Assembly (NCBI GenBank): GCA_003344405.1
Contig: NOWV01000077.1
Coordinates: forward strand, 124,001-188,000
DNA: 64,000 nucleotides
DNA from: Trichoplax sp. H2
Taxonomy: Eukaryota; Placozoa; Uniplacotomia; Trichoplacea
Direction of reading: 5' to 3'
Below, piece by piece: positions 15,001 through 27,000 of the stretch. Position 1 is the first letter of the stretch. Each line of letters starts with the position of its first letter. The notes beneath the pieces were generated by a model. That model worked only from the letters and a program-made list of their open reading frames with translations, was not told the origin of the DNA and did no database searches. Made by a program: the position numbers and the translations under genes.

Positions 15001-17793
15001 GAATAATATCTTTATGATTCTTAAATTAATTGCTTTTAGTTAAACTGTAAGAATATCATTATAGTCTAGAGTTAAAATAATTGAAATTGTTTTCCTGCAA
15101 TTTCGTCACCTCAGGGATAAGTAAAAAGAATTAGATTGCTTATTCGGAGCGTGCAGTAATTTATTAAAAGCTGAATGATCTCATTACTAACACGTTTCTA
15201 CCTCGATCTGGGAATTACTACGATATTGCTAGGAATTATATTCAATTTTTTTATCTCGACATAAAGGCCTCAAAACCTGTAGCTGATACGCAAGTTTTTG
15301 TAGTAAACGGAGATTTATAGGTTAAAATGTCTTAATAAGTTACGTAGACAAGGTGTGAAAAGAAATAGGTGCACTTACGCTTTATAATTGACTCATCTCT
15401 ATCATTACGAGAACTGAAAAGATAAAGAAAAGAAAAGGAGTAATTTAAATTATTATATTTGCTTTCTAGCTATATTTCGGATACTTTATTATAGAAAATA
15501 AAGGAAAATACGAGATGTTACTCAAATTTATTCTTAATGCTTTCATTTTAATATAAGCTATGGCTAATAAAAGTGTCAAATTAGCTTCGGATTAAAAACT
15601 TGTGTATCTTATATGATAATATCTGAGAAGAAAATGAAATTGAATCTATCTTTGGATCTAATTACTATCTGTAAATTAAGTTGAAAATAATGTGGGAATA
15701 GTCCTAATAGGCAGCAAACTATATTTTTCTTCTTATGTCCTACTTCAAACAAGCTTAAATTATTCAAATATTGATATTTAATTTCTTTTTACTCAATCGT
15801 CTTTATGTTAATATGCATACTTGACGGGCAACAGCTGTATACTTGCATAGCTGGATTGTTGATAAAAACTCCCTGATGAATAAATATTCATTAAATTAAA
15901 CTATCCATTTATTTTACAATTACCGCCTAGCGATGGAGTAAGTTGTCAACACTGATTAAAGTCATAAAAGATCCTTTGCTTGATAAATTTCAATTAATAA
16001 CAAGTTTAAGTATTTGATACTTCACATTATAGATGCGTGAAAGTATTCAAATGTAGTCAAGCACTAAAAAACTATCGCTTAATCAGGCTTTTATTAAGTA
16101 CGTTAATTGAAGTATGAATTAATCAGATCCTGCTACCGAGAAATGGATCGATTTAGAGCAGATGATCTATTACAGGTTTTTCTGCCTATTTTTGTGTATG
16201 ATTTATAAATACATAGCCAGAATTAAACGGAATCACGATCAACAATACCTACCAATTAATAGCAATAGGCTATTAAATAAAGGATTTGATCAAGAATTTT
16301 TATTGGCATTAATCCTACTGTTATTTATTGGAGTTGTGAAAAGAAATGGTTGAGCTACTGTTTTACTTTACTTATTAAAATTTAGAATAGGTACTAAAAA
16401 CAATGCAAAAAATATGCCTGTCTACTAGGCAGATGCAATATCCTTTCATTACGAATAGAAACCTATGTTTATGTTAAACATACAGGATTGCACTACGAGA
16501 TAATAAATTGATGGGTGGCATTACTTTTATTAAAAATTGACTCAGATAGCCAATAAAATCATAATTTACCCTCGATTTAAAGCTAAAGATAGCTTCAAGA
16601 TTATAAGAAATTCAATTTTGATCGTTTCAAAAGTCTCTTACGCATTTCAAATCGAAATAAAATTTCTGGCCAGCAAGTAATTGGTATGCTAAGGCTTCAT
16701 TTATAGCGAAATCTAAACTCTAATAACGGCAACAATTTTTTCGAAGTATATTAGATTTAAATGAAATACGGTTTGTTTTATTTTCAAAATACTGATTTGC
16801 AGTAACAAAAAATTTTAATGAGTTTTTTTCGATAATATGTGTAGACTGATTGATAGCAAGGGATATAATTTGGCGATTTGGCTACCCAAGTGCCAGACTA
16901 CCAGAGCTCTAGACATTTATATATTTTTATATTTTGCCTTAAATTTTGACAAAGTTAATCGTTTAATGAAACATTTATGTATTTGTATCAGAATATTCCA
17001 AAATTCTTGCTACTCAATATTTGACTTTGCAGTACAATAAATTAGTATAAATAGAAGCCTATTTTTAGCTTTACTGGGCGAAAGATCAAGCTATTTTCAA
17101 TTTCTTATCCTCCTTATGACAGATGACGAGAAAGTAATACACAAACTGTGAAGAAATATTAATTTCAAAAATCTACTAAAAAAGTCATTTTAGCATTAAT
17201 TGTATTATCGGGTATGAGAGCAATTTATATCTTACATGTATTTCTTAGAGGAGCCGGTGGAGGAATAAACTATTTTACTATATTTATCTTATCAGTTGCT
17301 GAAGAACCAATAGTAAAAGGCATAAAATATCCCAAAATTCAAGCTAAAACGTCTGTTTTGAAATTTTATTTAGTGACTACCAGATAGGAACTTGAATTAT
17401 CGTTCGTATTCTGAAGTGATTAGTTGGAGATTAAATCTACTAGGGAAGTCTTTTACGTTTTTGACTTACTAGTCGTAAATAGGGTAATAACATAGCATAA
17501 AATACCGTAAGATTCAGTTTCAATTTGCGTAAAACTCGATAAAATTGCCACGTGATTCGACATTAAATCTGAAATAAGCTAATTTGCTATTTCAATTTTA
17601 TTCATTAAGGAGACTTAATAATCTTAAACTAGAATCTATATGGTCCGGTAGTAAATAATTAATAAGTTTGATTCGGTACTAACAGGTAGACATTTCAGAT
17701 AATTATACTAACTAGGCTGTAATGTAAGCGAAAACTGAAAGAACTAAGTAAAAAATAAAAAATTCACTTAAATATCGTAAAGAAAGAGAAACT
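9046..17793. other. gene-poor stretch, nothing assignable
   Basis: No gene can be supported. A plus-strand frame between about 9180 and 9620 has fewer stops than its surroundings, but it contains at least four and shows no domain. Small open frames at 13064-13267 (minus), 14672-14866 and 16162-16353 (plus) look like chance or relic frames. T-rich runs near 9.2-10.7 and 14.2-14.6 kb are the only compositional change noticed. Confidence 0.4.
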
Positions 17794-17847
17794 GCATATA
17801 CGATTATCATTTACATTCATTTTTTAAATGAATGATAATCAATATGC
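17794..17847. repeat. short imperfect hairpin
   Basis: GCATAT (17794-17799), GATTATC (17802-17808) and ATTCATTT (17815-17822) pair in order with AAATGAAT, GATAATC and ATATGC on the right side (17826-17847). There is a 6-base bulge and a 3-base loop. The total is 21 paired bases. It could be a fold-back relic or chance in AT-rich DNA. Confidence 0.4.
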
Positions 17848-20800
17848 GTACATAAAGAATAAAATGAGTCTAATTACCGCTGTTTCTGTCCGGCTAGTTT
17901 ATTCTCTCGTATTAATTAATACTGTATGTGTTTGCCGTATTGCTAGTTAATACAGTTGCCTTAAATGAGACCTTTTTCTAAAGTCGTCTTAATTAACTTA
18001 TACAATCTACTGCTAATCATATTACAATACGGTCTTTCGTTTAAATTAGTCTAACTTTAGTCTAATACTTATATAAAAATATAATGCATTAAAATAGCCA
18101 ATCATCATGTAGAATTCATTACCGTAATATATTATACGTATATTTCACATATTTGTATGTGGGCTAATAATAAAATCGCTTTTTAAGCCGATGCTAGGAT
18201 AGTAAAATCTTGATTGCGCTCTCAGTAAACAGTAATACCATATTTAATTTAACAATAATATAGAATCAATAAATAACGAGTGCGAATTTCGTCTTTTATA
18301 TTTACACCGATTTTAAAACTACTTTAGGCAATCTTTTAACTCAAGTATTTATCATTAAATCCATTCATTGGAATAACTGGAATCGCAACAACGTTAGGAA
18401 AATGGTAGCCATTGTGTGGCCAATTAGATCTGCTGTCAGCTTCCATCATCACACCTGCTTAATTTTATGGGTGAGAAATATTAAGATGACTTCGTTGCTA
18501 CTAATAATCTACAGTGTTGTTGATTAACTTACAAAAATTAGTTATAGTAGTTTCTTTTGATCAATTTATCAGTCAAAACTTTAGCGTTATTTTTATATTG
18601 TATATAAAAGATGTGAATACGAACATTAATTTTACGTATATCATCCACTAAACTAATTTTATGATAGTTATGAGATTATAGTAGAATTTAATAGGTTTCT
18701 TCACTATAAATACTCATGTTAACTTTTCCAACATCATTATGATAGCTATGAGCCTAAAATCAGCTTTAAAGACTCGATGATAATGTTAGAAAAATCTGCG
18801 AATACTAGTACCCGAACTAGAAAATATGTGAATTGTCTCACAAAAGTACAAATATATCGTATAAAATTTGACGCAAAATAGGTTAAATATACATCAGTAC
18901 GTTGGAAACTATATTTCTGATATAAGTAAAATTATCTCTTATTTCTTAATATCCTCAATTAGACCTAATTTAAAAACGCACTTAATTCTGTGCTTCTATG
19001 GTTTAACAATCCAACACCTGGTTGTTTTAAAAAATTTCTACTATGGTCTTGTGATAGGATTCTTAAAACGGTTTTTCATTCTTTACACAAGAATCTTGAC
19101 ATAAATGCAAATTACTTAATACGCCCTACTATAGTAATAGTTTGAATCTAAATACAGGACTTAGTAGGCATGTTAATAATAGTCTAGACATTAAAGTAGA
19201 ATTTCATAGATACGACATGACAATACTTCAATGTCTTGAGTAATTTAAAACGACTCTCTGGGTAAAAGCATTTTACCAAGTGTTAACAGATTCTTTAGTA
19301 GGCCAAAACAATAGATTTTCAATAGATATCCAATAACATTTATTTCTAGTTTTCCGTTATCCCCTTGAATTTAATCTAATTTAAGCCCAAATTATTGCCT
19401 TATTTCAATCGTTTGAAAGCAAATTACAATAATTAACGATTTATACTACTACAATATCGTGAAAGGGTAGCATATTCTGTAATGATTCATATTCCAGCTT
19501 CTGAAAGAAAATGAAACATTTCGTAATTTACTCGTCATCAATCATCGGCCATTATCGAATTAAGATATCCATAACTTGAAGTAAAATACTTAAGGATGCG
19601 TTATAGGAAATGACTTAGTCTTGATTATGCTTCATAATATAAAAATACTCATTCATTAATTTGTACGCATCTGAATAATAAACATGTAGTATGTTAGGAC
19701 TAGGCGCATACGGCATTTCACTATATTTTTAATTGTCTACTATCAAACTATGATTTTTTATTAGTCAATTTAGGCTTTTTTTCTGTCGAATACTTTAATT
19801 TCATGCTAAACTCATTTAGAAGGATTTTACTGATTTTTTTATATCTTTTCTTTCATTTATTTTGTAGGCTTTGGCAATTTTTCGCCTGGGTAAGTTCAAG
19901 ATCTTTATAATGCAATTATTTGCCTGAATGCTATTTTAAATTATTGGAGTAATTGCAGCAAGTTATGCTACACAGAAGGAAATTTTATACTATTCCTATT
20001 ATTTAACCATGGGTATAGTTATCATTGTTGCACACCAAACTAAGAGATGATCAATTAGTAACGGATCAGTAAAAGCCTGATTTGAATTTCATTTAAATTG
20101 TCTACCCTCCAAGAATAATGAAATTTCGTGTAACATTTATTTTTATTACGTTGCTAAGATAATTCCTGACCTTAAAATGATTTATTTATCTTTAGTATAG
20201 TATTTATTTCATCTATTAAGCTGATGCAAGGTGTAAAGAACGATATTGATAATAGGCTTACCCGAAAACATGGTAATTAGATTTGAAATAAGAGTAATAA
20301 CTTTACTAAGTTCATTTAAGGCTGAGAATAACAATCTATTTTAACCCCAGGCATTCAAATAGTCTATGTGTATTACTTCCCTGCTTATAAAATATTTTAA
20401 GTAAGTAGATATTTCCCGTCGGGAGCGGACCATTATAAGACAGTTTATAGTCTTAAATGCCACTAAGAATATTATAATGTCTCCTACGTCCAACTTACTA
20501 GGAATTAACTTTGCAGTTCGCTCGAATTTCGTTAGACAATTATGGATTGATTGCACACTGTACGCCTATTATACACTGCGATCCAAATCGTCTATTTTGG
20601 ATCGTAGTGAACTATGTACACCTCATTTGCTAATTAACGTAAAGTTCTATTGTGAATTTATTTTACATAGGTTCACCTTAGGATGGAATTTAAAGCACAT
20701 TTAGTTTAATGAAATTGCAATTAGCTAAATATCGAAAAATTTGATTTGAGTCGCTAAAGCTGCTCAGAGACGCTAGAGTACCTATACTGTTAGCATACCA

Positions 20801-23582
20801 CAGCATAACTTTACAATCCATTTGGGATTCAGTAAATTAATAATGAATTCAGTCTGCACTCTAATTTCGTCTAGATAATGTAGTAACCTCATTCTGGACC
20901 ATACATACCGTCAAGGATACCTATGGACTTCTGTTTCATCATAGCATTCAATAGATAAAAGTTTGCAACCAAAATAGGATCATAAAGTTGAGAGATTATA
21001 TTTGTCATGATAGTCAGGGTAAGGAGAATATAATCGGTGACTTTTAAATATAATTAACATCTTACCTACTTTCAATACTGTAAATTTCTCTTTATAATTG
21101 TTAAATTCCTGAATAGTTTTAAATATCGTACCGGTTTGAAATAGCTGCACGGAGAGAATTTATGTCTTTCACAATAATATCTATATGCCCCTAAAGTTGT
21201 TGACATTTATTAGTCACAATTCTTACTGCATCATATATATTACATTAGATTCCACATCAATACATTTCATTAGAGATAGAAGAACATCCAAGACTGTAAG
21301 GATTAACTCAGAAATTATTGATATCAACTTCAGCATCACACTGTCACTTGTCTAATACCATCGAATAAATATATTTTGAATTAATTCTCACAGAAGTAAT
21401 GCAACTACTTTTGTATCTGTATTTCACGGTATACTATAATTGAAGCTGATACTCCTATTTTGTATCAATGCGATACCAGCTGTGTCAAGATTATTATCTT
21501 GTAGTATTATTGGAAGTAAAATACTGTAATATTGCACCAAGAAACTCAAGTATAAGTGGAGAATATCTTACTATCTTCTACTTGCTCGTACTTTTATGGA
21601 AACTAGTAGGCCTATCAATATCCAATTTTGTACTATTGGGGTGGACATCACTTCTATCGATTAATTGTAGTATCAAGGACAATCCTTACGAAAACGAATG
21701 CTAGTATTAGCTGGCATTACGCTATTCTCTTACTTAATTTCCAAACAACAATACGCAATTGTTTATTAAAAATACAATTTATTCAAGCCTTAAGTTTAAT
21801 ACTAGCATTGGAGTTAAATATGGTTTAATGTCAACATAGTTTATGTGCTCAAACTTTCGCAATTTAGAGGTAGCCGATATCAGGCGAAACGATTCATAAC
21901 ATACAGGAATTTATTTCAAAATAACAACAAAATTTATTTATGTAAGAGATTATGTCTCTTTAATGAATAATGATATGCACTATAATATTAAGAAGACATA
22001 AATAATTCTCTTGCTTATCATATTCAATACATAAATGAGAGAAATTTTTGACGTGGTATTTTGATGCTGTCAAGTCATTTATTGGACAAAAATTTTATTA
22101 TAACCTTGCTGAAATTTCTTCGGGTCATCACATAGAGAAATTTTGTTGTCATTATTACAGCTCAATAGATTAAAAACAAGTTACAATTACGCATCCTCTT
22201 GACAATATTTGATGTTAATTAAATTCAGAAGATGGGTCCGATTTATTGAAAAACTTCTATTGATCTCCTAATAAATAATTAATCAATATGTTTACATATT
22301 AAATTAATTTCAATGGAAGTAAAGAAAATAAACACCTAGATAGAATAGAATTATAGAAATTTTTATTTTTAATCCCTCAAGTCAGGAATTTAGATCTTCC
22401 ATATTCATTCTTCTTACGAATAATCAAGTCATTTATTGACGCTATAAGATATAAATCGAGATCTTTTATAAAATAGAATATCTGTGGTTATCATGATTAA
22501 TAAGAAAGAAGTTAAGCACCGGTATTATTATACTATGTCATTGTTCGTTGATCAATAGATCAAGGGTAACATATAATACCTAAACTATTTCATCCATTTA
22601 ATATTACTGCGGACTTTACCATATTTTACATTACAAGGGTATAGACAATAATGATTACTGCTACACCTAAATGCCCTGATGCTATAGCCGCACCTGTTTA
22701 GTATATTTTAGCTACCAGATGATCCAATGAAATAAATCTCATATCGATATACGCATAGATAAAGAAAACTCGGCGAATAACATAATATCCTCTTAACCAA
22801 AATGAATTGAGAATTACAATAAACAGAAAAATAACTATTTTGCTTAACTATAGTCTACTACTTGACCTCACCAATGTATTAATTACAGAGACTATCTGTC
22901 AGTCTAGGAAGATTTTCATACGTTCTTGAAACTTAATCATCCACTTTAAAGAACGTTACCCACTAACCTGAAATTTTATATGAAAATCATATGAGAAAGG
23001 TATATATATTTAGCATATTACTATAGAAGATATTACAGAGTTCTCTAAATCTATCGAGAACAGACTAGAAAATCTTGCTATGCGTCTCTTACTGTATATG
23101 AAAAACATGAAATTGGTATCGTTGATCTAAATCACATAATACCATTATAGCATGCACTTTAGTGAACTATCATTGAGATAGACATTAAATTTCAATCTTA
23201 ATAGTAATCACCGTCTGTATATAATCGTGAATGGTTTGTTAAGTGAGGTCCACAACATGACTTGATCGTATTGGCGCTGGAAAAATATAGCTAGATTGAG
23301 CTTGTCTAAGGACAAATGCCGATCCTGTACTTTTCTTGCATTTCGATGGATATATTTCATCAAATTTAAGACTGAAAATTTTTCTTCCAAAATCTATAAA
23401 ATGCAAAGGTTTTCATCTATTTAACCGAGGAAATGTATCCATATTATTATTTATAGAATTTTTCTATCTGTATTATGATCGCCTACCAAATAAACTCACT
23501 TCAAGTGAGATTAAAATCTTTCCAAAGTCGAAGATAAGAATTCAATTTTTTACTTGATTTAATAAATGGTTTATATATGCAG
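17848..23582. other. non-coding or unresolved 5' region of the lectin adhesion GPCR
   Basis: The first confident exon of the downstream receptor opens after a phase-1 intron, so at least one exon with the start codon and signal peptide must lie in or before this stretch. I could not pick it out. An open frame at 23336-23504 could splice from a GTGAG donor at 23505 in the right phase, and it holds a hydrophobic run, but its N-terminus does not look like a secretion signal. No other feature is seen. Confidence 0.4.
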
Positions 23583-24011
23583 GCCAAAATTTCGTTCATG
23601 GTGAAAATACAAGCTGTGATGCTGGTTGGAGCCAATTTGGTTACAGTTGCATGCAATTGCAAACCACTCTGGTCACTTTTGATGATGCTGTTGCTTCCTG
23701 TCAAGCCATGGGCGGTCGATTAGTGGAAATTGATAGTGGCAGCAAGGAATCCTTTATCCAAAGTTCTGTTCTAATATCGAGTCACCAGAGTTACTGGATT
23801 GGATTGAGAGATTTGAATAGTGATAATAAACTCAGCAGTTACAAGTGGATAACCACAAATCGTAGTCCCCAAGTTCTTGGATACTCTAATTGGGATACAG
23901 GACTATCATCTGGTACAGATGATAACTGTACCGCTCTTGTTTATCAACATTCTATTTGGGGATGGTTTGAAAAGAAATGTCAAGAACAATATTACTTTAT
24001 ATGTCAATCAG
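23583..24011 (+). CDS. exon: C-type lectin domain 1
   Basis: A phase-1/phase-1 exon encoding one complete C-type lectin domain. It opens with a C-x3-W-x6-C motif, has the WIGLRDL core typical of the fold (codons near 23807-23827) and ends ...C-x5-YFICQ just before a CAG|GTAAG donor. The usual calcium and sugar motifs are absent: no EPN or QPD follows the SNW, and the WND position reads WGW. This domain therefore probably does not bind sugar through calcium. Symmetric phase is the classic condition for moving or duplicating a domain exon. Confidence 0.9.
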
Positions 24012-27000
24012 GTAAGCTTAAGCTGATTGATAGCCGCTTCGATAAATTTTTATTAATTAGCATCATATAGTAACATACCTGCATTAAAGAACGTGAACTG
24101 ATAGCTTAAGCCTGTTTGAAGTAGAAATTAACGCAAACTTAGTCATTCTTGCCATTTTTGCTATTGCTATCCACTACGACCTCTATATTACCTAGCGTAA
24201 GATTTCAAAGAGCTTGATTTCTATAAAACACTGTAGTCTATTCCCGAAATTCTATGCTACTGTAATTGAACGGCAATAAATAGATAACGAGTTCTAGTGA
24301 ATATCAGAGGTCGTCCATTGGAGTAAAATACGAAATTGTATTCCTGTTTGAGTTATAAAATCAAGATGGGATAGAGAGGTCAGTAAGTACTTTATTTGAT
24401 TAGTATCTGATAAAAGTTCACTGTACAAAATATCATTGATGTAAGATGATTAATTATCAATCAATGTAACACAAAAAGGAATAAAACAAGCGTTTGTAGC
24501 TAGCATGGGTTTTCACAAGATTGCAATGCAACAAGACTGTTTTGCGATAAATGCGAGAGCAAGTAAAGTTGAAATTATTTCGCCAATATTTCATTTAGGA
24601 CTTGAACAAAATGGTTCATGCTTGCCTGGATGGGCAAAATATCAAAATAGTACTTGTTTAAAACAATTTACACATACTGCATCATTTGAAGATGCTCTGG
24701 CCGTCTGCCATCATTATAATGCTTCCCTGGCTGAAATTGATGATGAAGAAAAGGAAAATTTTATCGAAGCAAATGTAACTAGTACAAGCTATACCAATAA
24801 TTGGATCGGGTTAGTGGATACTCCAACTCTATCACATCCCACAGATCATTCATGGTTAATTAGTGGATTATCACTCCGATCAACGGGCTACTCAAAATGG
24901 TATTTACGTCAGCCAAATGCTGCTAATCAAGCTTGCGTAGTAATACAATGGTTTGATGAACGTTGGCAATGGTGGGATTTACCATGCTCTCTTGGAAGAG
25001 TTTATATCTGCGAAAAGAGTAAGTTAATTCAATTTTATTGGGCTATCAATAGCAGTCACTAAATTCATAGCTATTCTTTCTGCTTAACCGAGGATAATGA
25101 ACAATATCGCTTTATCGAATAGATGATAGCTGGAGTCTTTGCAAAGATTGATAGCGCGATTCGAAACCCTATAACATTGATAAAATTGCATCTTTTATTC
25201 TAGTTTTACCTATGCCAACTACAGAACCAACAACAATTCTATCAACGACAGAGAAATCAACAATTGACGCAATAATGACTCAAGAGCCGACAACAAACGC
25301 ACCAACCACAGATTTATCCACTACCAATGAACCGACAACAGATTTGTCCGCTACCAATGAACCGACAACAGATTTAGCCACTACAAGTGGGCCTGAAACT
25401 AATCCACCAACTACCAATCAAGCTTCGACCGATCCAAGTGCTGCAGTTGATACTACTAATCCATTAATAGAGACAACCGAAAATTCAGCAACAAATCCAT
25501 CCACTAATGATCATTTTATGATGGCTACTAATGGAGCAGCTAGTGCTGCTTCACCAAATCAGCTTGCTACAACCAAAGAAACAACTAACCAGCCAACAAT
25601 CAATCAATCTTTCCACACCATAAATACCTTGAGTACTACCAGTAATTCATATAGTACTCCGCAGATCTCCTATTTTTTGCAACAGGTAAAGAGAATAAAT
25701 AACTTTACAAGTAGTTGTTTACTACTGTGATAGAGAGTTCTATGATTTAGTGAAAGTCGATTTAGTACTATTGCTACTTAGAAATTGACGTAAATGAGTT
25801 GATTGAAAAAAAGATTCTTATAGACTTCAAGTGTTGAGGTAGTTACCGTAGGGTAGAGTATTAGCTGGCGTAAAGTAACGTAAGAATAGTCAACACTCTG
25901 ACTATTGCAACAATTTAATAAATCTGAGGCAGAGACTATATGTACTGTATTGAAAATGTTAGAGATAGAACACATATAGAGGACATAATTGTACAATTAG
26001 ATACAACATCTACCATTATATGCGTAGTCTATATAATAGCAAATGATTGTAGGAAATTATGAAGAATGCAAGTGCTATAAATTAACTAAATATGATAAGA
26101 TACAGTATATTTATCTATAGTATGGTAAGACTGTTAAGGTATCCCTGTTTAAGAACAAGTTAGGATATCAATATTAAGTAAATACTACAAGCACAGCATA
26201 ATCTGAATGCATTACAATTACCTTTTGATGTCATTCTGTAACAATTTATCCAGTAAGAGTTATTGGACGATAAATTAGCTTCGATCGAAGTTGGACACCT
26301 GTTCGTTGCTAACTATATCTTATCTTTCCATCAGATTAATAATACAGAGAATTTCACTATCCAAAAATCTATTGAAATTATCCGTGAATTAAGAGTCGAG
26401 CTTCAGTTAAAATTAAATGCACAATCAGACGAATTAAAAGCATATAGTCAAGGTTTAGCAACAGTTGTTAATCGTACCGACGTTACTAAAGCAAGCTTAA
26501 GCGACAAGAAAGAAGTAGCCGAGGTAAGCATGATTTCGTTTTATGCAATGGCTTGCCGCAACCTTAGGTATAACTAAGTTACTCTACTGCTCCTTTACTT
26601 TCAGCTTGTCTTCAACAGTGTTGAAAAAATGACATCGGTTACCGAAATACAAAATGATAGCCAGGTTGTCAATTCTTTCATAAGTGCTGATATTGTGGTT
26701 AATAACATAGCTGAAAGACAGATATAATGTTGACATATTGCTTAAATATCTTCTCATTAGGCGAGTACTCTTGTAACTGAATACATCCAAATCATGGACC
26801 AAATTGGATCTCGAATTGCTTCTAGTATGAAAATTGGAGAATCTATTGAAATTGTTAGCAATGAAACTGGTAAGCTTTTAATGTATTTTCTATCTAAATT
26901 TCGTACTACGAGATTTTTCATTGACATATTCCTTAAATTGCAATAAACATCTCAGATATCTCAAGCTATCATTCATTCTAGCCAGAAAGTAAAGCTTAAT

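Noticed and set aside
20341-20704. Opposite-strand open frames near 20.5 kb
   Set aside because: Short, overlapping in antisense, with no domain or signal; treated as chance frames.
24505-24598. ATG at 24505 in frame with the second lectin domain, as a possible gene start
   Set aside because: It lies before the acceptor TTTAG at 24598. The phase there matches the upstream lectin exon, and the residues before it look non-domain. An alternative promoter is not excluded but has no support.
25150-25170. GATTCGAAACC resembling a tRNA B box
   Set aside because: The B-box consensus is not truly matched, there is no A box at the right distance and no cloverleaf; it lies in an intron.
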